Source: Hydractinia symbiolongicarpus (taxonomy: Eukaryota; Cnidaria; Hydrozoa; Anthoathecata; Hydractiniidae). Taken from it: 64,000 nucleotides of DNA. Below, piece by piece: positions 50,299 to 61,073 of this stretch (positions are counted from its first letter, which is position 1; each line of letters opens with the position of its first letter). The position numbers and the translations under genes were made by a program. The stretch spans positions 28,931,501 through 28,995,500 of the forward strand of contig NC_079881.1 of the NCBI RefSeq assembly GCF_029227915.1, read 5' to 3'. Below the pieces are notes generated by a model that did not search any database, was not told the origin of the DNA, and saw nothing but the letters and a program-made list of their open reading frames with translations.

Positions 50299-51718
50299 CA
50301 TGAGACTTGTAGATTTCAAAAATGTTTTCATTTTTGATGAGACTCTGAATAAAAGAAGTTTAATCGCCGGCAAACGAAAACCTGCGATTTCTTGTAAATC
50401 CCGGGCTTGGCCGTATAGTCAAAAGTATACAAAGAAAGTACCCAGGGAGTAAACTCATTTCCCGAACGATTTTTTAAATTATTTTTTCACCACTAAAACG
50501 CATGAGACTTGTAGTTTTCAAACTTGTTTTCATTTTTGATGAGACGCTGAATAAAAGAAGTTTAATCGCCGGCAAACGAAAACCCACGATTTCCCGTAAA
50601 TCCCGGGCTTGGCCCGTATAGTTGAATTTATATAAAGAAAGTACCCAGGGAGTAAACTCATTTCTCGAACGATTTTTTATATTATTTTTTCACCACTAAA
50701 ACACATGAGATTTGTAGTTTTCAAAAATGTGTTCATTTTTGAAGGGACGCTGAATAAAAGAAGTTTAATCGCCGGCAAACAAAAAACCCGCGATATCCCG
50801 TAAATCCCGGACTCGGCCCGTATAGTCAAAAGTATACAAAGAAAGTACCCAGTGAGTAAACTCATTTCCCAAACCATTTTTTAAATTATTTTTTCACCAC
50901 TAAATCGCATGAGACTTGTAGTTTTCAAAAATGTTTTCATTTTTGATGAGACGCTGAATAAAAGGAGTTTAATCGCCGGCAAACGAAAACCCGCCATTTC
51001 CCGTAAACCCCGGACTCGGCCCGTATAGTCAAATGTGTACAAAGAAAGTAACCAGGGTGTAAACTCATTTCCCGAACCATTTTTTAAATTATTTTTTAAC
51101 CACTAAAGCCCATGAGACTTGTAGTTTTCAAAAATATGTTCATTTTTGATGAGACGCTGATTAAAAAAAGTTTAATCGCCGGCAAACGAAAACCCGCCAT
51201 TTCCCGTAAATCCCGGGCTTGGCCCGTATAGTCAAAAGTATAAAAAGAAAGTATCCAGGGAGTAAACTCATTTCCCGAACCATTTTTTAAATTATTTTTT
51301 CACCATTAAATCGTATGAGACTTGTAGTTTTCAAAAATGTTTTCATTTTTTATGAGACGCTGAATAAAAGGAGTTTAATCGCCGGCAAACGAAAACCCGC
51401 CATTTCCCGTAAACCCCGGACTCGGCCCGTATAGTCAAAAGTATACAAAGAAAGTACCCAGGGAGTAAACTCAATTCCCGAACGATTTTTTAAATCATTT
51501 TTTCACCACTAAAACGCATGAGACTTGTAGATTTCAAAAATGTTTTTATTTTTGATGAGACGCTGAATAAAAGAAGTTTAATCGCCGGCAAACGAAAACC
51601 TGCGATTTCTCGTAAATCCCGGACTCGGTCTGTAAAGTCAAAAGTATACAAAAAAGTACCCAGGGAGTAAACTCATTTCCCGAACGATTTTTTAAATTAT
51701 TATTTAACCACTAAAACG
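50299..51718 (+). repeat. Satellite A linking stretch (s, a, w, d', f'', d', s)
   Basis: It includes an a/w join ('gttgaatttatataaag' then 'catttctcgaacg'), a w copy with 'aaaatgtgttc' and 'caaacaaaaaacccgcg', and an f-like copy with 'aaaatatgttc'. These are singletons, consistent with scrambling between amplified blocks. Confidence 0.72.
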
Positions 51719-52934
51719 CATGAGACTTGTAGTTTTCAAAAATGTTTTCATTTTGGAAGGAACGCTGAATAAAAGAAGTTTAATCGCTGGCAAACGAAAA
51801 CCCGCGATTTCCCGTAAATCCCGGACTAGGCCCGTATAGGCAAAAGTATACAAAAAAGTACCCAGGGAGTAAACTCATTTCCCGAACGATTTTTTAAATT
51901 ATTTTTTTACCACTATCACGCATGAGACTTGTAGTTTTCAAAAATGTTTTCATTTTTTATGAGACGCTGAATAAAAGAAGTTTAATCGCCGGCAAACTAA
52001 AACCTGCGATTTCCCGTAAATCCCAGACTCGGCTTGTATAGTCAAAGGTATACAAAGAAAATACCCAGGGAGTAAACTCATTTCCCGAACGATTTTTTAA
52101 ATTATTATTTCACCACTAAAGCCCATGAGACTTGTAGTTTTTAAAAATGTTTTCATTTTTTATGAAACGCTGAATAAAAGGAGTTTAATCGCCGGCAAAC
52201 GAAAACCCGCCATTTCCCGTAAACCCCGGACTCGGCCCATATAGTCAAAAGTATACAAAGAAAGTACCCAGGGAGTAAACTCATTTCCCGAACGATTTTT
52301 TATATTATTTTTTCACCACTAAAACGCATGAGACTTGTAGTTTTCAAAAATGTTTTCATTTTGGAAGGAACGCTGAATAAAAGAAGTTTAATCGCTGGCA
52401 AACGAAAACCCGCGATTTCCCGTAAATCCCGGACTAGGCCCGTATAGGCAAAAGTATACAAAAAAGTACCCAGGGAGTAAACTCATTTCCCGAACGATTT
52501 TTTAAATTATTTTTTCATCACTATCACGCATGAGACTTGTAGTTTTCAAAAATGTTTTCATTTTTTATGAGACGCTGAATAAAAGAAGTTTAATCGCCGG
52601 CAAACTAAAACCTGCGATTTCCCGTAAATCCCAGACTCGGCTTGTATAGTCAAAGGTATACAAAGAAAATACCCAGGGAGTAAACTCATTTCCCGAACGA
52701 TTTTTTAAATTATTATTTCACCACTAAAGCCCATGAGACTTGTAGTTTTTAAAAATGTTTTCATTTTTTATGAAACGCTGAATAAAAGGAGTTTAATCGC
52801 CGGCAAACGAAAACCCGCCATTTCCCGTAAACCCCGGACTCGGCCCATATAGTCAAAAGTATACAAAGAAAGTACCCAGGGAGTAAACTCATTTTCCGAA
52901 CGATTTTTTAAATTATTTTTTCACCACTAAAACG
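51719..52934 (+). repeat. Duplicated trimer, 608 bp x 2
   Basis: A w-like monomer with 'cattttggaaggaacgctg' and 'ggactaggcccgtatagg', a c' copy with 'actatcacgcatgag' and 'ggcttgtatagtc', and a d' copy with 'ttttatgaaacgc' occur at 51719-52326 and again at 52327-52934. Differences are confined to the joins, such as 'ttttttaccactatc' against 'tttttcatcactatc'. Confidence 0.87.
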
Positions 52935-53542
52935 CATGAGAATTGCAGTTTACAAAATTGTTTTCATTTTTGATGAGACGCTGAATAAAAGAAGTTTAAT
53001 CGCCGGCAAACGAAAACCTGCGATTTCCCGTAAATCCCGGACTCGGCCTGTAAAGTCAAAAGTATACGAAAAAATACCCAGGGAGTAAACTCATTTCCCG
53101 AACGATTTTTTAAATTATTATTTAACCACTAAAGCCCATGAGACTTGTAGTTTTCAAAAATGTTTTCATTTTTGATGAGACGCTGATTAAAAGAAGTTTA
53201 ATCGCCGGCAAACGAAAACCCGCCATTTCCCGTAAATCCCGGGCTTGGCCCGTATAGTCAAAAGTATACAAAGAAAGTACCCAGGGAGTAAACTCATTTC
53301 CCGAACGATTTTTTAAATTATTTTTTCACCACTAAAACGCATGAGACTTGTAGTTTTCAAAAATATGTTCATTTTTGATGAGACGCTGATTAAAAAAAGT
53401 TTAATCGCCGGCAAACGAAAACCCGCCATTTCCCGTAAATCCCGGGCTTGGCCCGTATAGTCAAAAGTATACAAAGAAAGTATCCAGGGAGTAAACTCAT
53501 TTCCCGAACCATTTTTTAAATTATTTTTTCACCACTAAATCG
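52935..53542 (+). repeat. Satellite A linking stretch (e-f-f'')
   Basis: Class e with 'gagaattgcagtttac' at 52935, class f, and an f-like copy with 'aaaatatgttc' and 'gattaaaaaaag'. It links the trimer to the terminal hexamer. Confidence 0.75.
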
Positions 53543-56500
53543 CATGAGACTTGTAGTTTTCAAAAATGTTTTCATTTTATATGAGACGCTGAATAAAAGA
53601 AGTTTAATCGCCGGCAAACTAAAACCTGCGATTTCCCGTAAATCCCAGACTCGGCCCGTATAGTCAAAGGCATACAAAGAAAATACCCAGGGAGTAAACT
53701 CATTTCCCGAACGATTTTTTAAATTATTATTTCACCACTAAAGCCCATGAGACTTGTAGTTTTTAAAAATGTTTTCATTTTTTATGAGACGCTGAATAAA
53801 AGGAGTTTAATCGCCGGCAAACGAAAACCCGCCATTTCCCGTAAACCCCGGACTCGGCCCGTATAGTCAAAAGTATACAAAGAAAGTACCCAGGGAGTAA
53901 ACTCAATTCCCGAACGATTTTTTAAATCATTTTTTCACCACTAAAACGCATGAGACTTGTAGATTTCAAAAATGTTTTTATTTTTGATGAGACGCTGAAT
54001 AAAAGAAGTTTAATCGCCGGCAAACAAAAACCTGCGATTTCTCGTAAATCCCGGACTCGGTCTGTAAAGTCAAAAGTATACAAAAAAGTACCCAGGGAGT
54101 AAACTCATTTCCCGAACGATTTTTTAAATTATTATTTAACCACTAAAGCCCATGATACTTGTAGTTTTCAAAAATATTTTCATTTTTGATGAGACGCTGA
54201 TTAAAAAAAGTTTAATCGCCGGCAAACGAAAACCCGCCATTTCCCGTAAATCCCGGGCTTGGCCCGTATAGTCAAAAGTATACAAAGAAAGTATCCAGGG
54301 AGTAAACTCATTTCCCGAACGATTTTTTATATTATTTTTTCACCACTAAAACGCATGAGACTTGTAGTTTTCAAAAATGTTTTCATTTTTGAAGGAACGC
54401 TGAATAAAAGAAGTTTAATCGCTGGCAAACGAAAACCCGCGATTTCCCGTAAATCCCGGACTAGACCCGTATAGGCAAAAGTATACAAAAAAGTACCCAG
54501 GGAGTAAACTCATTTCCCGAACGATTTTTTAAATTATTTTTTCACCACAAACACGCATGAGACTTGTAGTTTTCAAAAATGTTTTCATTTTTGATGAGAC
54601 GCTTAATGAAAGAGGTTTAATCGCCGGCAAACGAGAACCAGCGATTTCCCCTAAATCCCGGCCTTGGCCCGTGTAGTCATTATGTATGCAAAGAAAGTAC
54701 CCAAGGAGTAAACTGAATTCCCGAACGATTTTTCAAATTATTTCTGCACCACTAGAACGAATGAGACTTGTAGTTTTCAAAAATGTTTTCATTTTTTATG
54801 AGACGCTGAATAAAAGAAGTTTAATCGCCGGCAAACTAAAACCTGCGATTTCCCGTAAATCCCAGACTCAGCCCGTATAGTCAAAGGCATACAAAGAAAA
54901 TACCCAGGGAGTAAACTCATTTCCCGAACGATTTTTTAAATTATTATTTCACCACTAAAGCCCATGAGACTTGTAGTTTTTAAAAATGTTTTCATTTTTT
55001 ATGAGACGCTGAATAAAAGGAGTTTAATCGCCGGCAAACGAAAACCCGCCATTTCCCGTAAACCCCGGACTCGCCCGTATAGTCAAAAGTATACAAAGAA
55101 AGTACCCAGGGAGTAAACTCAATTCCCGAACGATTTTTTAAATCATTTTTTCACCACTAAAACGCATGAGACTTGTAGATTTCAAAAATGTTTTTATTTT
55201 TGATGAGACGCTGAATAAAAGAAGTTTAATCGCCGGCAAACAAAAACCTGCGATTTCTCGTAAATCCCGGACTCGGTCTGTAAAGTCAAAAGTATACAAA
55301 AAAGTACCCAGGGAGTAAACTCATTTCCCGAACGATTTTTTAAATTATTATTTAACCACTAAAGCCCATGATACTTGTAGTTTTCAAAAATATTTTCATT
55401 TTTGATGAGACGCTGATTAAAAAAAGTTTAATCGCCGGCAAACGAAAACCCGCCATTTCCCGTAAATCCCGGGCTTGGCCCGTATAGTCAAAAGTATACA
55501 AAGAAAGTATCCAGGGAGTAAACTCATTTCCCGAACGATTTTTTATATTATTTTTTCACCACTAAAACGCATGAGACTTGTAGTTTTCAAAAATGTTTTC
55601 ATTTTTGAAGGAACGCTGAATAAAAGAAGTTTAATCGCTGGCAAACGAAAACCCGCGATTTCCCGTAAATCCCGGACTAGGCCCGTATAGGCAAAAGTAT
55701 ACAAAAAAGTACCCAGGGAGTAAACTCATTTCCCGAACGATTTTTTAAATTATTTTTTCACCACAAACACGCATGAGACTTGTAGTTTTCAAAAATGTTT
55801 TCATTTTTGATGAGACGCTTAATGAAAGAGGTTTAATCGCCGGCAAACGAAAACCAGCGATTTCCCCTAAATCCCGGCCTTGGCCCGTGTAGTCATTATG
55901 TATACAAAGAAAGTACCCAAGGAGTAAACTGAATTCCCGAACGATTTTTCAAATTATTTCTGCACCACTAGAACGAATGAGACTTGTAGTTTTCAAAAAT
56001 GTTTTCATTTTTTATGAGACGCTGAATAAAAGAAGTTTAATCGCCGGCAAACTAAAACCTGCGATTTCCCGTAAATCCCAGACTCAGCCCGTATAGTCAA
56101 AGGCATACAAAGAAAATACCCAGGGAGTAAACTCATTTCCCGAACGATTTTTTAAATTATTATTTCACCACTAAAGCCCATGAGACTTGTAGTTTTTAAA
56201 AATGTTTTCATTTTTTATGAGACGCTGAATAAAAGGAGTTTAATCGCCGGCAAACGAAAACCCGCCATTTCCCGTAAACCCCGGACTCGGCCCGTATAGT
56301 CAAAAGTATACAAAGAAAGTACCCAGGGAGTAAACTCAATTCCCGAACGATTTTTTAAATCATTTTTTCACCACTAAAACGCATGAGACTTGTAGATTTC
56401 AAAAATGTTTTTATTTTTGATGAGACGCTGAATAAAAGAAGTTTAATCGCCGGCAAACAAAAACCTGCGATTTCTCGTAAATCCCGGACTCGGTCTGTAA

Positions 56501-57823
56501 AGTCAAAAGTATACAAAAAAGTACCCAGGGAGTAAACTCATTTCCCGAACGATTTTTTAAATTATTATTTAACCACTAAAGCCCATGATACTTGTAGTTT
56601 TCAAAAATATTTTCATTTTTGATGAGACGCTGATTAAAAAAAGTTTAATCGCCGGCAAACGAAAACCCGCCATTTCCCGTAAATCCCGGGCTTGGCCCGT
56701 ATAGTCAAAAGTATACAAAGAAAGTATCCAGGGAGTAAACTCATTTCCCGAACGATTTTTTATATTATTTTTTCACCACTAAAACGCATGAGACTTGTAG
56801 TTTTCAAAAATGTTTTCATTTTTGAAGGAACGCTGAATAAAAGAAGTTTAATCGCTGGCAAAAGAAAACCCGCGATTTCCCGTAAATCCCGGACTAGGCC
56901 CGTATAGGCAAAAGTATACAAAAAAGTACCCAGGGAGTAAACTCATTTCCCGAACGATTTTTTAAATTATTTTTTCACCACAAACACGCATGAGACTTGT
57001 AGTTTTCAAAAATGTTTTCATTTTTGATGAGACGCTTAATGAAAGAGGTTTAATCGCCGGCAAACGAAAACCAGCGATTTCCCCTAAATCCCGGCCTTGG
57101 CCCGTGTAGTCATTATGTATACAAAGAAAGTACCCAAGGAGTAAACTGAATTCCCGAACGATTTTTCAAATTATTTCTGCACCACTAGAACGAATGAGAC
57201 TTGTAGTTTTCAAAAATGTTTTCATTTTTTATGAGACGCTGAATAAAAGACGTTTAATCGCCGGCAAACTAAAACCTGCGATTTCCCGTAAATCCCAGAC
57301 TCAGCCCGTATAGTCAAAGGCATACAAAGAAAATACCCAGGGAGTAAACTCATTTCCCGAACGATTTTTTAAATTATTATTTCACCACTAAAGCCCATGA
57401 GACTTGTAGTTTTTAAAAATGTTTTTATTTTTTATGAGACGCTGAATAAAAGGAGTTTAATCGCCGGCAAACGAAAACCCACCGTTTCCCGTAAACCCCG
57501 GACTCGGCCCGTATAGTCAAAAGTATACAAAGAAAGTACCCAGGGAGTAAACTCAATTCCCGAACGATTTTTTAAATTATTTTTTCACCACTAAAACGCA
57601 TGAGACTTGTAGATTTCAAAAATGTTTTCATTTTTGATGAGACGCTGAATAAAAGAAGTTTAATCGCCGGCAAACGAAAACCTGCGATTTCTCGTAAATC
57701 CCGGACTCGGTCTGTAAAGTCAAAAGTATACAAAAAAGTACCCAGGGAGTAAACTCATTTCCCGAACGATTTTTTAAATTATTATTTAACCACTAAAGCC
57801 CATGATACTTGTAGTTTTCAAAA
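53543..57823 (+). repeat. Higher-order repeat: terminal hexamer (1216-1217 bp, ~3.5 units)
   Basis: Units begin with an f'' monomer ('catgatacttg', 'gattaaaaaaag') at 54151, 55367, 56584 and 57801, spaced 1216, 1217 and 1217 bp. The order is f''-w'-(b/g-like, 'cacaaacacgcatgag', 'cccgtgtagtcattatg')-c'-d'-s. A partial unit (c'-d'-s) precedes the first full one from 53543. The last full unit carries more private changes ('caaaagaaaacccg', 'aaaagacgtttaatc', 'cccaccgtttcccg') than the one before, and its s monomer differs at several sites. The fourth unit is cut off after 23 bp by the junction. Confidence 0.93.
57801..57823 (+). repeat. Truncated last monomer of satellite A
   Basis: This is the first 23 bp of a hexamer-type f'' monomer, ending in 'gtagttttcaaaa'. 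All further satellite A sequence is absent. Confidence 0.93.
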
Positions 57824-57824
57824 G
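57823..57824. other. Abrupt junction between satellite A and satellite B
   Basis: Satellite A reads '...gtagttttcaaaa' and would continue 'atgttttc'. Instead 'gacatgattgccggaactca' follows, a normal satellite B position that in B arrays is preceded by 'cttaattt'. I see no shared bases at the crossover beyond chance, no target-site duplication and no transposon or filler. The first B monomer is intact and nearly identical to the internal one at 60437. It could be a real breakpoint or an assembly join. Confidence 0.9.
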
Positions 57825-57856
57825 ACATGATTGCCGGAACTCAGCGATTACACTGT

Positions 57857-57871
57857 GCGCTGTGGTAGCGC
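57857..57871. other. Dyad symmetry in satellite B (gcgct-gtggt-agcgc)
   Basis: A perfect 5 bp inverted repeat around a 5 nt loop, shown here in the first monomer and conserved in most B copies. The 60064 and 63794 copies break it ('gcgctgaggtagctttt'), as do 58197 and 60810 ('gagctgtggtagc'). Such a short hairpin may be only a by-product of sequence; no function is shown. Confidence 0.5.
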
Positions 57872-57922
57872 TTCATTTAAAAATTTAGATTAATAGTTCA
57901 TTTTTCACTGTGGGACCAATCC
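57857..57922 (+). other. tRNA-promoter-like (A-box/B-box-like) arrangement in satellite B
   Basis: 'gcgctgtggtagcgcttc' resembles the D-arm/A-box region of many eukaryotic tRNAs (AGCTCAGTGGTAGAGC type; about 12 of 16 positions by eye). About 55 bp downstream 'gggaccaatcc' (57912-57922) resembles the B box GGTTCGANNCC at 6 of its 9 fixed positions. The spacing is near that of a tRNA or tRNA-derived SINE head, but the interval is AT-rich and no anticodon arm is evident. Short degenerate motifs can arise by chance, so this is a weak call. Confidence 0.25.
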
Positions 57923-57985
57923 TAGCCGTTATCGCGCGCTAAAGAAATAGCGACAGTTTGAAAAACTACATTTCATTGACTTTCT

Positions 57986-58015
57986 AACGGTGTCAGTCCG
58001 TTTGAGTTACAACGG
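57986..58015. other. Three-part alternating dyad in satellite B (aacgg...ccgtt...aacgg)
   Basis: 'aacgg' at 57986-57990 can pair with 'ccgtt' at 57998-58002, and that same 'ccgtt' can pair instead with 'aacgg' at 58011-58015. Loops are 7 and 8 nt. The arrangement recurs in most monomers. In the 61926, 62300, 63046 and 63420 copies the downstream arm becomes 'aacag', and in 62300 and 63420 the upstream arm also changes to 'aacgc'. Confidence 0.45.
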
Positions 58016-61000
58016 TTGGGTCACCTATTCCTACCAACATGTATTTAGCGATATTTTTCTGATATTACTAGGTTGCATCGCTTTTAACAATGAAACAATT
58101 GACTGTGGGACTTAATTGAACTAACTTTGGACTGCAACCTGATAAATATGATAAATGAGACAATTGGACTCCAAGAAATAACATTCTTCTTAATTTGACG
58201 TGGTTGCTGGAACTCAGCGATTATACTGGGAGCTGTGGTAGCGCTTCATTTAAAAATTTAGATAAATAAGTCATTCTTTACTGTGGGACCAATCCTATCC
58301 GTTATTGCGCGCTGAAGAAATAGCGATTGTTTCAAATACTACATTTCTTTGACTTTGTGGCGGTGTCAGTCCGTTTGAGTTTCAACGGTTGGGTCACATT
58401 TTCGTACCAACATGCATTTAGCGATATTTATCTGATATTACTAGGTTGCATCGCTTTTAACAGTGAAACGATTGACTGTGGGAATTAATTGAACTAACTT
58501 TGGACGGTGAACTGATAAATGTGATAAATGACAAAAAGTGGACTCCAAGAAATAACATTCTTCCTAATTTGACATGATTGTCGGAACTTAGCGACTACAC
58601 TGGGCGCTGTGGTAGCGCTTCATTTAAAAATTTAGATTAATAAGTCATTTTTTACTGTGGGACCAATCCTAGCCGTTATCGCACGCTGAAGAAATAGCGA
58701 CAGTTTCAAAAACTACATTTCATTGACTTTCTAACGGTGTCAGTCCGTTTGAGTTACAACGGTTGGGTCACCTATTCGTGCCAACATGTATTTAGCGATA
58801 TTTTTCTCATATTACTAGGTTGCATCGCGTTTAGCAGTGAAACGATTGACTGTTGGACTTAATTGAACTAACTTTGGACAGTGACCTGATAAATGTGATA
58901 AATGAATAAAATTGGTTCTCGAAGAAGTAACATTCTTCTTAATTTGACATGATTGCCGGAACTCAGCGATTACACTGTGCGCTGTGGTAGCGCTTCATTT
59001 AAAAATTTAGATTAATAGTTGATTTTTTACTGTGGGACCAATCCTAGCCGTTATCGCGCGCTAAAGAAATAGCGACAGTTTCAAAAACTACATTTCATTG
59101 ACTTTCTAACGGTGTCAGTCCGCTTGAGTTACTACGGTTGGGTCACCTATTCCTACCAACATGTATTTAGCGATATTTTTCTGATATTACTAGGTTGCAT
59201 CGCTTTTAACAATGAAACAATGGACTGTGGGACTTAATTGAACTAACTTTGGACTGCAACCTGATAAATATGATAAATGAGACAATTGGACTCCAAGAAA
59301 TAACATTCTTCTTAATTTGACGTGGTTGCTGGAACTCAGCGATTATACTATGCGCTGTGGTAGCGCTTCATTTAAATTTAGATAAATAAGTCATTCTTTA
59401 CTGTGGGACCAATCCTATCCGTTATTGCGCGCTGAAGAAATAGCGATTGTTTCAAAACCTACATTTCATTGCCTTTGTGGCGGTGTCAGTTCGTTTGAGT
59501 TTCAACGGTTGGGTCACATATTCGTACCAACATGCATTTAGCGATATTTATCTGATATTACTAGGTTGCATCGCTTTTAACAGTGAAACGATTGACTGTG
59601 GGAATTAATTGAACTAACTTTGGACTGTGAACTGATAAATATGATAAATGAGACAATTGGACTCCAAGAAATAACATTCTTCTTAATTTGACATGACTGC
59701 CGGAACTCAGCGATTACACTAGGCGCTGTGGTAGCGCTTCAATTAAAAATTAGGATAAAAAAGTTATTTTTTACTGTGGGACCAATCCTAGCCGTTATCG
59801 CACGCTGAAGAAATAGCGACAGTTTCAAAAACTACATTTCATTGACTTTCTAAAAGTGTCAGTCCGTTTGAGTTACAACGGTTGGGTCACCTATTCGTAC
59901 CAACATGTATTTAGCGATATTTATCTGATATTACTAGGTTGCATCGCTTTTAACAGTGAAACGATTGACTGTGGGACTTACTTGAACTAACTTTGGACTG
60001 TGAAAGGATAAATGTGACAAATGAAAAAAATTGGACGCCAAGAAATAACATTCTTCTTAATTTGACACGATTGCCGGAACTCAGCGATTACACTGGGCGC
60101 TGAGGTAGCTTTTCTTTTAGAAATTTAGATTAATAATTCATTTTTTACTGTGGAACCAATCCTAGCCATTACCGCACGCTGAAGAAATAGCGACAGTTTC
60201 AAAAACTACATTTCATTAAATTTATAACGGTGTCAGTCCGTTTGAGTTACAACGGTTAGGTCATCTATTCGTACCAACATGTATTTAGCGATATTTTTCT
60301 CATATTACTAGGTTGCATCGCCTTTAGCAGTGAAACGATTGACTGTGGGACCTAATTGAACTAACTTTGGACAGTGACCTGATAAATGTGATAAATGAAT
60401 AAAATGGACACCAAGAAGTAACATTCTTCTTAATTTGACATGATTGCCGGAACTCAGCGATTACACTGTGCGCTGTGGTAGCGCTTCATTTAAAAATTTA
60501 GATTAATAGTTCATTTTTCACTGTGGGACCAATCCTAGCCGTTATCGCGCGCTAAAGAAATAGCGACAGTTTGAAAAACTACATTTCATTGACTTTCTAA
60601 CGGTGTCAGTCCGTTTGAGTTACAACGGTTGGGTCACCTATTCCTACCAACATGTATTTAGCGATATTTTTCTGATATTACTAGGTTGCATCGCTTTTAA
60701 CAATGAAACAATTGACTGTGGGACTTAATTGAACTAACTTTGGACTGCAACCTGATAAATATGATAAATGAGACAATTGGATTCCAAGAAATAACATTCT
60801 TCTTAATTTGACGTGGTTGCTGGAACTCAGCGATTATACTGGGAGCTGTGGTAGCCCTTCATTTAAAAATTTAGATAAATAAGTCATTCTTTACTGTGGG
60901 ACCAATCCTATCCGTTATTGCGCGCTGAAGAAATAGCGATTGTTTCAAAACCTACATTTCTTTGACTTTGTGGTAGTGTCAGTCCGTTTGAGTTTCAACG

Positions 61001-61073
61001 GTTGGGTCACATATTCGTACCAACATGCATTTAGCGATATTTATATGATATTACTAGGTTGCATCGCTTTTAA

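Larger units (their letters stand above)
1..57823 (+). repeat. Satellite A: ~203 bp head-to-tail tandem array
   Basis: The phase motif catgagacttg (or a close variant) recurs at 197, 400, 603, 806 (as aatgag), 1009, 1212, 1415, 1618, 1821, 2024 and so on, exactly 203 bp apart, through to 57801. Each monomer carries the same ordered blocks: catgagacttgtagttttca, ataaaagaagtttaatcgcc, ggcaaacgaaaaccc, tttcccgtaaatcccgg, gtatacaaagaaagtaccca, gagtaaactcatttcccgaa and gattttttaaattatt. Lengths run about 200-204 bp; most variation comes from the A-run in 'tatacaaa(g)aaagtaccc' and from T-runs. All copies point the same way and no foreign insertion is visible. Variants define monomer classes arranged in higher-order repeats. 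I do not recognise the family. It is probably constitutive heterochromatin, but the sequence alone does not show centromere function. Confidence 0.98.
57824..58460 (+). repeat. Satellite B higher-order segment shared with 60437-61073
   Basis: Monomer 57824 and most of 58197 match 60437 and 60810 at an offset of 2613 bp (seven monomers). Shared private variants are 'gattaatagttcatttttca', 'gcgcgctaaagaaatagc', 'cagtttgaaaaac' and 'actgggagctgtgg'. Differences include 'gtagcgcttc' versus 'gtagcccttc' and 'gtggcggtgtc' versus 'gtggtagtgtc'. Beyond about 58460 the match ends. Confidence 0.82.

Noticed and set aside
4054-56907. Recurring open frames of 61-115 codons on both strands, such as the 71-codon frames at 39655 and 54259 (+) and the 102-codon frames at 11795, 15241 and 18485 (-).
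   Set aside because: Each lies wholly inside satellite A and is copied only because its HOR is copied. A 203 bp monomer is not a multiple of three, so frames break each monomer unless an indel compensates. Frames occur on both strands over the same bases, and there is no promoter context, recognisable domain or unique sequence.
1-57823. CENP-B box in satellite A: the reverse complement of the 'ggcaaacgaaaac' region gives TTCGTTTGCCGGCGA.
   Set aside because: It matches TTCG but only about 5 of the 9 core bases of the CENP-B box (NTTCGNNNNANNCGGGN); the A and most of CGGG are absent.
57800-57860. Transposon or retroelement insertion at the A/B junction.
   Set aside because: No terminal inverted repeat, target-site duplication, poly(A) tail or coding sequence is present; the right side is a 6 kb tandem array, not an element.
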